A stretch of 64,000 nucleotides of DNA from Gymnopus androsaceus JB14 (lineage: Eukaryota > Basidiomycota > Agaricomycetes > Agaricales > Omphalotaceae). Positions 44,601 through 54,085 of the stretch are shown here, piece by piece. The notes under the pieces were generated by a model. That model was given only the letters and a program-made list of their open reading frames with translations, was not told the DNA's origin and searched no databases. The stretch is taken from positions 1 through 64,000 of the forward strand of contig ML769693.1 of assembly GCA_009733575.1 (NCBI GenBank). Direction: 5' to 3'. A program made the translations under genes and the position numbers. Each line of letters begins with the position of its first letter. Position 1 is the stretch's first letter.

Positions 44601-45542
44601 GCCAGATGCAAGTAACAAACAGGAATTGTTTGTATGGATCCTGAAACAAAGGAGCTTTAGGAATGTTTGATACAGGTGTAACAGCACTTCCGGGACATTT
44701 CCGGTGAATACGTTGTCCGTTAAGCAATGAAGACTACAAAGGTAATGATAGGCTGTAATTTTTGATTGAAGTGTTGTGATTTGCCAATGGAAAAGAAGAC
44801 TAAAAGTAAAAGCAGTCTGAGGCTGTTGAACTGTCGCCGGGAAGAGATTCGCTTCGAAAAGCTGATGCCACTTGTTGAAAGGTCCTCTGTTACACTGGCA
44901 GAAGGTGACTTTGGTGGCATGAACCCCAGTCAGGTCCACAAGTGACATTAGCAATGGGTTTGAAGCCTTTGGGCAACTATCGCCATTATGTCCCAACGGT
45001 ATTCCATACTCATCCTGAAGGGTTGAGATATCTTGATGAACAAAATATCCTGCATCACACCATACATGTGCCCAATGGAGCGGCTGGTGCTTGTGAGCAG
45101 TAATCCAGCAAGTGCGACAAAGCGGGGCCATCAGGACGCAGTCTAGACACCGTACCTCATGCGCAGCGCCGCCACAGGAGCAAGGGGTGCCTATACAATG
45201 ATCAGCTTCCTTCTGCATGAGGAGCTTGGCAGCCAGTGAAAAAATGTCGCTGTACTCTGCCAGCAGTTTTGCATGCTGAAGATAAGAGTCCTTAATCATT
45301 GATTTGATTATGAATAGTTCCAGCATATATACCTGAGTCTTAGTCTCCTCCGAAAAATCTTCTATAGGAACTTCATCTTGTTCCATTGTGTCATCCACTA
45401 GTTCACTCTGCGGGGTTAATGTCTGAGGGGTTGGTTGAGGAGTGGATTGGGTGGCTGGTGACAGTGCTATAATCGTGGTATGAGTGAACGTTGTCGAACC
45501 ACTGACAGTGGTCACAGTCTGCCGTGGTGCAGAGGCATTCAT
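41683..45542 (-). pseudogene. KDZ transposase with CxC2 domain, one in-frame stop
   Basis: Read on the minus strand from ATG 45,542: a Thr/Pro-rich N-terminus, a small intron near 45,300, the CxC2 cluster (CSCGG, VRCLDC, LCRTCWITAHKH), LGHNGDSCPKASNPLL, TGVHATKVTFCQCN, FPATVQQPQTAFTF, an intron 44,687-44,641, DPYKQFLFV, NLMVYCPACLEPDVNMEPGW, LHNVSLFAGRAYMRTEKRYE, TCNHLNVANGVNCAKFKNQC, VNIQCNHIFVTSSMDLTLGE, DCVWSYDNVCALSPNISVRW, WIIPVIHVKNHAEGCGYLYC, and the long helical C-terminus ending VQWFRAEADFERWQECLKRK ... HEKYFAFNW at 41,683. This is full family length with all blocks in order. A TGA at 43,633-43,631, just after MSPGH, is the only clear disruption and fits CGA to TGA. It was probably active recently. 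Confidence 0.85.
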
Positions 45543-45789
45543 GTATTGCTGACTGTTCTGAACAATTTATTCATGAGAAATTTTGATTTTCTTCCACGGC
45601 ATATGTTTTGGAGAGAGAGAGAGAGAGAGAAAAGCAGAGTGACGATCTGGGATGGTAAAGAGTAAGCACGGGTTGCGGCCTTGAATGAACAATGAATCTT
45701 ACCGAACAAGTTAATCTAACAACATGATAACTGGCCACATCTGTTGCTATTGTCCATCTATGTTCCGGAAGTGGCAAAACAACACAATG

Positions 45790-45820
45790 AAATAGTTTAA
45801 GGTCATTTTGGACCACGCGG
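45790..45820 (-). promoter_or_regulatory. Shared 5' box, copy 1 (toward the KDZ transposase)
   Basis: On the minus strand it reads GGTCCAAAATGACCTTAAAC, about 260 bp upstream of the transposase ATG. Its relatives precede three other genes of the element. Confidence 0.5.
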
Positions 45821-45948
45821 ACCACGGCTCACCAACCTGAAAGGTCAAAGCATAAGTTTTTTGCTCAGAAAGGTAATGGTATCAGAAACAATGTTTAATT
45901 AAAGTAGAAGAGTACATAGCAGTTATTAATACAGGTGCAGGTAAATCA

Positions 45949-47173
45949 TTAAGCTTGATTATCAAAGATGTGTGGCACGTGAATGTTCCAATCCTTCACA
46001 GTAACATTCAAGGCCTTCACAGCAATAAATGAACCAGCTCTGACAACAAATGGGGTGTTCCACTTAATCTCCCTCCAGACACCAGTTGCCGCAATGTATC
46101 AGTCAATTGAGTGGGCCAATTTTAACCCAACCAATTGTTTATCCAAATTTTCTCCCAGCAAAATAATGGAGCCAGGTGCTATACCCAGCTTAACATGAAT
46201 TGGGCGAATGTCGCTGTTTGTCTGGAAATCGATTCAGTGAGGAAGCAGACATTACTCATGAAATTGTTTACCTTGGTGAAGACATACAAAGTGATGGAGG
46301 TTTGTGCCCCATGCTTAGTCCTGAAACACAGTTTGACTTCATCCTTATCGCTGCTAGCAGGTGAACTAGACATTGCCTTAGCAATGATTCTGTCCCACCG
46401 AGCCTTTGAGTTTGCATCATCTCGAAGAAATATGGGTTTAGGTGCTGCACTTGAGGTGGCAGGTGAAGAGTTAAGTGTAGCCCGTTCCACCATTATACGT
46501 TGATAGTTGGGGGCACCAGACTCGACATTGATGATTTCAATGTCGGAGTCATCTTTGTCGTCTGAAATAACCAGCGGCATCGAAGTAAATGTCCTAGCAC
46601 TGGTACCCGAAGACATGACATTGCAGGATCGATTCGCAGGTGCGGTATTCGAATGGGAGACTGTAGTGGATGAAGAACTCGTGGGAGATGAATCTTTCTT
46701 CCCTTTCAAGCCTGTCCTTGGAATAGGCCTCAACATTTTGCGAGCCAGAAGGAGATTGAGTAGCTCGTTGTTGGCCTGAAGATAGTGCAGAGGAATCTGC
46801 TGTGGATCTCGTATTATTCGAGAGAACTGGTTAGAGTGATAAACCTAGGGAAATTTAATCTCTGATGCAGATAAGAACAGCCGCTAATACACACCAAGTA
46901 GTACAATTGCCTGAGTTCAAGAAAGCACAGGTGATCGGGGCTGTTAACATTATCCATATCTCCAGTAAACACTTCTGGTTTGGCCTTGGCATACTCTCCG
47001 AGACCTAGAGCAGGACGCCTGAAAGATTTAGGAAGTCCTGCAGCGTGTCGGATGTTGTACAGCAGCTGCTGAATATTTTCTCTGTTTGCGTTGCACTGGG
47101 ATGTCTTTGTGGTGGGATTACACATGGCATTTGAGTGCAAAGTCGGTGTTTTTGAAGTGGCAGCTTTGGGCAT
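45949..47173 (-). pseudogene. Cargo gene of the KDZ element, unknown function, one in-frame stop
   Basis: Minus-strand gene from ATG 47,173. Exon 1 encodes a basic Ser/Thr-rich start and NIRHAAGLPKSFRRPALGLG; exon 2 (after an intron near 46,894-46,826) LFSRIIRDPQQIPLHYLQAN, then NELLNLLLARK, a Ser-rich segment, SDDKDDSDIEIINVESGAP (an acidic SUMO-interaction-like I-I-x-V patch) and DEVKLCFRTKHGAQTSITLY; exon 3 follows an intron ending near 46,209 with TNSDIRPIHVKLGIAPGSII. The last part resembles a ubiquitin-like or Rad60-type beta-grasp fold only loosely. TGA at 46,101-46,099 interrupts it before TGVWREIKWNTPFVVRAG; the true end is TAA at 45,949. The role in transposition is unknown. Confidence 0.5.
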
Positions 47174-47339
47174 ATTGTGGTGTGAGGAAGAGAAGAGAGT
47201 AAAAAGTCAACTGAGAGCATTTTATTTAAGTTGAGTCATTGATTAAATCATTGGATGTGCAGAAACTTACCAGATTTGGAGCACTGCTGGGCCACTTTCC
47301 AACCATGTTGTGGCAGCACCGGGCAAGTTCTCCAACCAT

Positions 47340-47375
47340 TGTCCTTCCGGGCCCTAGTTTAAGGTCATTTTGGAC
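47340..47375 (-). promoter_or_regulatory. Shared 5' box, copy 2
   Basis: On the minus strand GGTCCAAAATGACCTTAAAC, identical to copy 1 over 20 bases, about 180 bp upstream of the ATG at 47,173. Confidence 0.5.
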
Positions 47376-47574
47376 CCTTGTTTGTAAAAAAAAAACATTT
47401 TTCTCACTACCCCAAAAAAGGCCAGTCAAAGCAAGTTTTTTGAGCCAGAAAAAGAAATCAATTTTCAAAACAGATCGGAATTCATACATTGTCTACAGAC
47501 AAAGTAGATAAGGTGAAGGTATAGTATTATATGTACAAGTAGATAAAAGTGCAGGAAAGGAACTAGTACTATCA

Positions 47575-48231
47575 ATTAGATATATTTATCAAACCAAAAA
47601 TCACCAAAAACAATGGGGACAGCATTATCAATCCTCCGCATCTCTTCATCATGGCAATCCCATTCCAACGTAGATATGGAGACACTCTGTCCAAATATCT
47701 GGTAGTAGTTGTCAACCCAATCTTCCCATGTATCATCCACAAGAGCGGAAGCAAAGCAAGAGCGTGCTGGTATTTTGTATAATGTCCTCTGGGTTCATGC
47801 TTTCGACAATACGCATTGACAAGCTTGAAGTTGTCTAGAGATTCTGCTGGCGGCGAGGTTGCTTCCATTGGGAGATGTGCTAAAGCCTCCATTTCCGCTC
47901 CATAGTGCTTGATGATTAGCTTGGTCACCGCTTGATTCTTCTTCTTTGCCAAAGGCATCAACTCATCCATTCTTTGTTGAGCCGCTTTGAGATCAGCCGC
48001 TGTGAGCTGGAAAGCCAGCTGAGGAGCAGACGGAATGGGAATAAATGGGATGACTGGTGGCGTCACGTGGACAGATGGATCTGCAATCGGAGCATCAACC
48101 TGGGGAGGAGGAGGTTGGTGATTAATGACTGGGACTGGCACAAACTGTGGAGGAGGTGGAGGTTGGTGATTTGATGTCCTCGGTAGGCAGCCACCCGTAG
48201 TCATTCGAGCGGTTTGAGGTCGATGAGCCAT
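47575..48231 (-). pseudogene. Cargo gene of the KDZ element, proline-rich, frameshifted
   Basis: From ATG 48,231 on the minus strand: a Pro-rich N-terminus with repeated NHQPPPPP, then a helical block LTAADLKAAQQRMDELMPLA, KKKNQAVTKLIIKHYGAEME and LDNFKLVNAYCRKHEP. The C-terminal part is best in the next frame, SALVDDTWEDWVDNYYQIFG followed by TLEWDCHDEEMRRIDNAVPI and an ending DKYI with TAA at 47,575. The switch near 47,800 implies a one- or two-base indel or an unseen short intron. I recognise no domain; the gene is probably specific to these elements. Confidence 0.45.
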
Positions 48232-48514
48232 GAACTGTCAACAACTGCAGCGAAGGGAGAGTGACAATGTACAGAGTTAATGACATACAGAGTTGGTGAG
48301 GTGTAACAGATTGATAGAACAGAGGGAGCACTGGCGACTGACTTTCAGGAGATCCTAGTTCAAAAATAAGAAATGAAGGACTTACATATTTGTGTATAAC
48401 CAATGTCTTCAGCCATTGTACACTGGTTTTGTTGTTTGTACCAGCAATCTTGACAACGCATATGGCAGCCTACCTGCCGTGCATTCCGGCCTAGCCCTCT
48501 ATTGTTCCCCAAAA

Positions 48515-48546
48515 GCCATAGTTTAAGGTTGTTGCGGACCATGTTT
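48515..48546 (-). promoter_or_regulatory. Shared 5' box, copy 3
   Basis: On the minus strand GGTCCGCAACAACCTTAAAC followed by TATGGC, about 290 bp upstream of the ATG at 48,231. It differs from copies 1 and 2 at five positions, all in the first half. Confidence 0.45.
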
Positions 48547-49464
48547 CATGGTCTTCCTAGAATGGTGTGAGTGCAGCAGCTTTGACTTTCCTATTTGAAT
48601 TGTTTCACTCAAGTTATTTGTTTTCACTATATACAAATTCTGAAGGTACATACAGTGTGCTACGGTAATTGTGTCATCAGGCAATGAGACTAATGCAAGA
48701 TGTATAAAAACAATTATAGTGGTGCGTATATCATGCGGTTGTATTCGAGACGATACAAGTGGAAAATGATACGTACTGTGGTACCGTCCTTGAGTCCCTC
48801 GTCCAGAAACTCTTCAACAAAAAGAATAGCTCTAGCTCAGTTCCAAGGAGAAATAAGAGTCATGCTTACAAGTGACCGAGGCTCTCCATTGGCAAGAACA
48901 CAATTAGGATGGCAGGGATTTTGACTAGAAGGTAGGTGTCAATCATACATAGGAAAATGACAGAAATGATACTTACCTTCAAAGTAGAATCACCGCTAAA
49001 CGCCAGTACGCCGGAGTGGAATTATACGGGAACCAATCATGTTGATCAAGACCTTGAGAGTAGTCATCGCGACTGATAGAAGGGCAAAATGGAGCGTGAA
49101 TAAAAATCAGGATTGTTGGATGAGGGACCAACACTAAATGGACATCGGATTAACAATAGAGAAAAAATATTAAGAGGTGCCATGCATACCTCTGCAAGAG
49201 CAATACTAGCCTATGGTCTGTGGCAGTGGTTGCATTGACGGGCAGCAGCGTTTGGGAGATGCGTATGTGAGAGTTCGGGAAGAGAAACGAAGGACTGTTG
49301 GTAAAGTTAAATATACGTCAGTTTAGTATTAAAAGAGATAAATAATATCAAGAGCACCAATACATACCTTTGACCCTATGATTTTTAGCAGTGGGCATCG
49401 ATGGGGAGCAGTGTCCGGGAGGCAGGGTGAGAGGTGGGTAAGAGTTTAGGAAGAGAAGTGAAAA

Positions 49465-49576
49465 GCTTACTAAGCATTGGCTCGGCGCACTTACTCTAGC
49501 CAAGAAAAATTTCCATTGTGCATCATAGAAATTTTTTTCAGCCAGAGTAGCTGCGCCAAGCCAATGCTTAGTAAGC
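49465..49576. repeat. 112-bp foldback with ~49-bp arms
   Basis: The left arm GCTTACTAAGCATTGGCT continues through GGCGCACTTACTCT to AAATTTC, and its inverse follows after a loop of about 14 nt. The arms differ at about six or seven positions. The hairpin is long enough to act as a small-RNA precursor or to be a remnant of a tiny foldback element. Confidence 0.75.
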
Positions 49577-49861
49577 CTTTCAGCTCTTTCAACTTTACTT
49601 CCAAGTGCGTTGGTGCGCCAGCTATGGTAAGTTGCGCTCCCACTCGATACTGTATGTATTGTAGAATAAGAAACCATCGAATGAGATGTGAGATAGGCTC
49701 AAGGCCAACTAAACGTGAAAAGACAGAGAAAAAAATTTTTTTGAAATAACGGAGAGACTATGCTTGTAGGGTGAACCTACGCATCATGTTTCTTCTGCAA
49801 TTATAAATTTACCTTCACTAATGCTTCTAAACCCTTCTAGGTCACTTCAAGGACCCTAATG

Positions 49862-52800
49862 ACACAACCATCGCATGAAGAGGCTCGAGAATTGGTCTGT
49901 ACATCCGATTCTCGTATATATCATTACATTAATTAAGCTAATTTACAGGCTTTTTCATTTGTCGTTTCCGAAGCAGAAGAAGATTGAGAAAAAGTGGAAT
50001 ACGACATTGACGATGAAGCATACGAACATTCACAAAAGCAACGGGAGGAGCTTTGCAGACAAAAAGCGGAATCTGCACCCCTTTGTCCTCAAAACTACAA
50101 TCCTTTCTCCAAAATCTGTAGCCGATGGTCGCAGGATAAAGTCTCTCCTCATCCTTCCAAAAGGCTAGCCCTCATCAAACTCAATGAGTATGATCCCGAC
50201 TCCGCTTCTGACTCTCTTGCACCAACGGGAACTTTTCTTGCATCCTCCATGATTATCCTGTCACTTTCACCTATCTCCCCTGCACCTACTGCATCTTCTT
50301 TAATGCACAATCTAGAGATAGAGGCCTGGGAGCTCCTGAACTCCTACTTCACGTCCGATTCCGATAAAGGTGGTGAAGTTCATGCCGCCTTGGAGAAACT
50401 TGGCATTGGATCGGAGTGGGAGAATATGTGGGGTCGCATTACTGCCCTGGAACTGGGTGATGCAGATGCAGGCCAGTCAGTCAGGGAGGCGCTAGATGCC
50501 ATGAAACCTCTGGACGCGCAACTGAGTGGTGCTCCTACTTCTGTTTCCAATATAGTACTCCAGTACAATATTTGGGAAACTCTTTACTATTATTTCAAGT
50601 GAATCACGTTCAAAGAGTCCGTGCTAGTGTATCTGGAAAGTGTGTCAGCTGGAGAAGAGTGGTTCTCTCTCTTCAGGTGTGATTGACACTCTCAATTACA
50701 ATGACCGCAATGAAGTAGAGAGTTTTACAACAACATTTGGTTGAGTTGAAGCGCATCGTCACCTCCGGCATTATAGACAACAACAATGAGGCTCCACTCA
50801 ATGTCGATCCCGCTCTATTCAACAACCTTGACAAGCAGTGAAGCCGTAGAACTCACTCAAGAACAGAAGGCCCTAGCAGAGCATATCAATCAATTCTTGG
50901 ACAATGTTATGTTAGAGGAATATGGTATCTACTACATATCGGTGTCGAGTAAGTTTCTTGCTATTATTCTCATGGTATTTACTGAGCTTGCAATAGAAAG
51001 GGAAAGAATCCGAGATAATCCAGTGTATTCAGCGTGATATCAAGCAAAAGAAACATCCCCAATGTCTGCGACAGGCTTTTGCCTCAAGAAAGCAAGGTGG
51101 TCTCTACATCCGGGTTCACAGTATGCTTGATGCGAACTACATTCTTGCCGCATACTTCCACCTTACCAATGGCTTTCTCTATTCCCACCAGCCTGTCTTC
51201 TTGTATGTGGCAGACAACACCTGGAATGGCATTGCACAGAAAGACAATCCAGGGTTTAACATCCCATTGCTGTGGAAAGGGCCATATCTAACTATGCCCA
51301 TCCATCATCATGTGACAGGTATGGGAAAGCTACCCACCATAAACAAGCTGCCTCCTTTTTGGCCTGGTGTTTGGGTGAACACAAAGAAGGGTCTGTATCA
51401 TGGCAATATTGGAGTTGTCATCCATGATGTATTGAACAACTTGGACAATTCAGAATGTGTTGTTGCATTTCTGCCTAGGTTGGACCTTTCCCCACAGAAC
51501 TTCAAGAAGTTGAAGAAGACTCATCCTAGTCCCGGCATCCCCGCTACATCTCCAACGCAGTTCCCAGTTTTGACTCCAATGTCAGAAATAAAGTCCAAAT
51601 TTGATTTTGTCTCAATCAACACAAAGGCAGGTTATCCTGTACCTTTGGAACAAAACACACCACTCAAATGTTCAAGACCCTCCTCTTACCGTTCATGCCC
51701 ACCAAAATTTTGTATTGGTTCCACGCCGGTACTGAAATTCACTGTATTCCATGACATTCCATTAAGCATTATAACAATATGCTGTCTTACATGTGATGAA
51801 CCCTTGACTTGTGAGCATCGACTCCAAGGAGTATACACTGCTCAAGCAGACTATCTGGCAGGGTCTTTCCTTGGTGCGCCACAAGTTCACCAACCTCTCT
51901 GTAGCTCATACCATTGCCAACAAGGACCTCCTCAAGTTTTACAAAACGGAGAGCTCCGTACTTCAGTCAACATACCACTTCCTACCTCTTGGGTATTCGG
52001 CATTGGTGAATGAGTCTGTGTATCAAATTGACTGAGGCATCATACGGCTTTAAGCGATTATCTGGAAATTGCAAACAAATTGGGACTTCAAGATAAAGCA
52101 GAAGGTTATATGACAGACATTGTGGAGAGAAATTGCGTGGTGGGCTTCTTGGATGGCAATGACCGTGAGGAAAGGCTGGTCTCCCTTCCGCAACACTGTC
52201 TTTTGAAAGTGATGCGGCAGGGCGATCAAGTTTATGTGGGCTTGCAGTGGCACAAGATTTCTCAGCTGGGTGTAGTTGATGTATCTGGCACCATCGAATG
52301 CATTTCGCTCAATGGAAAAGTCAGGCCTTGTCGTTATGGTCAGCAATAATTGTGAAACTGTACAAGTACAGTTCAGTGAGTATCCTGTACCGCAACAGTT
52401 TCATGCAAACTCGTTGTTCAACTTGTCTTTGACGCTATCACCAGACGATGTAGTAGTGTGTCAAACAACCTTTGCCAACGATTTCCCTGCTTTTTTCCTT
52501 AATTCCAAAAACTTTGGTGTCTGTTGAGCCAATCGCTATGATTCGAATGGCCAATTCAGCTCCCGAGCCTTTGAATCCTGCAGTACACACAGGCCCTCAA
52601 CCTTGGGTTGGTAAAGAGGTTCAGATTGTTGGCTTAGATGATGGTGGTGCGACAGTGAAACATCACAAGTCAGAGGTTGGAAGCATACTGGATGTCAACT
52701 GCAATGAGACCATGCCCAGTGGTTTGGCCATATCAAATTCAATTACAATCTGGAGCTTCACATTCATGTTGATTATGGTTGTGTCTGAAGGTTTGACAAT

Positions 52801-53805
52801 GGCACGGTTTCTTCATGATTAATAGGACCTCAAAAGCCACCAATGCACAATCCTCATTTCAGCTTCAAACCGGGATACAAACCTCGATACTACCAGTCCG
52901 ATATTTTGAATGGGATACGCCCCTATGGATATATTGGCATGGCAGACAACCTTTACACAGTGTTTTGCTGCAAAGCGGGTGGGAATGGGACCACGGTGGG
53001 AGACATGAATGAGATGCAGGCTCCTAGGTAACAGTATTACGAGTGGGTCTGCATCTCCTGAGCAATCCTCTCAGACCCCACTACTGCATCCATACATAAG
53101 CTATTTGCCTCAAGTGGGTAGAAGCATGTTTGGCATCCGCGAATATCGATGCTTTGTTCTTTGATCGGTAGCGGCACACCCCTACGTCTGGTTCCATCCA
53201 CCCCTTTTCCGGAATTCACACATGAGATTTTGAATCCACGCATTCGAGAAGCTGTTCCTCAAAAACAACTGTTATTGGCCTTCCGAAGAGGAGACAAAGG
53301 ATCGAGTTATCACATTGCAGGGGGAACCTGGCGAGCCAAGTACCCTGCACTACAAGGAAAAGGGCTCGGGTCTGGTGCAGCTAGATCCTCAAAATCTCTC
53401 AATGACTAAATGGTCATATGGAATTTCTTCCGATGTATGTCTGTGACTGGGCTGTTTGTAATTGTCCAGGGGTCGCATATTGGCAAGCTCGCGCATCATC
53501 TTTTTGGGACATGTAACAGCAAGTTTGTATCACAAGTTGTCAAGCTAGAAGCAGATCAAGAGGAAACCCAGAAAACTAGTTGCACCATGCTAAGGTATAG
53601 AGAAATTGTGGTGGATGGAGAGCCCCCAATTGTAGTGCTTGAGAGCAGCATTGCTCTGGTGAATCAAATGCCAGATGAACAAAGGAAAGGAATCCAACTA
53701 ATGTCTGAGAGACAAATGGTTGCGGAAAAAGACTATTTTGATAAATGGTGTCCGACTTTAGAACTGACAGATGCCCATGCAAACCAACTGTCTTGGTTGA
53801 ACTAG
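49862..53805 (+). pseudogene. SPT5-like NGN/KOW-domain protein, disrupted
   Basis: A multi-exon plus-strand gene. An N-terminal acidic/helical part (50,000-50,600) is followed by an NGN-like region (RKGKNPRIIQCIQRDIKQKK, RQAFASRKQGGLYIRVHSML), then a KOW motif FWPGVWVNTKKGLYHGNIGV with VVAFLPRLDLS, a second KOW-like block ERLVSLPQHCLLKVMRQGDQ with VYVGLQWHKISQLGVVDVSG, a third PWVGKEVQIVGLDDGGATVK, and the tail GSHIGKLAHHLFGTCNSKFV ending at 53,805. SPT5 proper is an RNA polymerase II elongation factor; the agaric relatives are expanded and often near transposons. Frames change several times (near 51,800, 52,040, 53,030, 53,410), some of which are introns, but not all can be bridged cleanly, so I call it disrupted. 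Confidence 0.6.
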
Positions 53806-54085
53806 AATTTTTGTGTTTTTACATGTATTTCTTGGGTAGATTGTATATAGTAGAGTGTTTTTTAGGGCGAACTTTGTATTTCTTGAATTTTAGTATGAGT
53901 ATAAGTGTAAGGTACATATAGATTGCTTTTTTTGTTAATAATTACTGCTTTGACCACCAAATGGGAATGATAGTTTAACTATGCTTTGACTTACTGATAT
54001 GAGATTGTCCGAGATGACATTAAACTATGGATGAATTGGTGGGACAATAGACGAACAATGGACTACAACACTCTTTAGGAATACA
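53806..54085. other. Intergenic with promoter-like box
   Basis: AT-rich spacer after the SPT5-like stop. It contains the fourth copy of the shared box close to the next gene. Confidence 0.4.
54005..54034 (+). promoter_or_regulatory. Shared 5' box, copy 4 (plus strand)
   Basis: Reads TTGTCCGAGATGACATTAAA then CTATGG on the plus strand, about 55 bp upstream of ATG 54,086. It is the same motif as copies 1-3 and, like them, points at the downstream gene. Confidence 0.45.

Larger units (their letters stand above)
48232..49860. other. Region between the two gene arms of the KDZ element
   Basis: Minus-strand exon-like pieces occur (48,542-48,360 with CHMRCQDCWYKQQNQC; 49,677-49,348) that may be 5' exons or remnants of another gene. 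A foldback lies at 49,465-49,576. The region is probably the divergent promoter zone, since genes to the left are on the minus strand and genes to the right on the plus strand. Confidence 0.4.

Noticed and set aside
45613..45632. GA dinucleotide run as a regulatory GAGA element
   Set aside because: A short simple repeat in a likely intron or leader; no further support.
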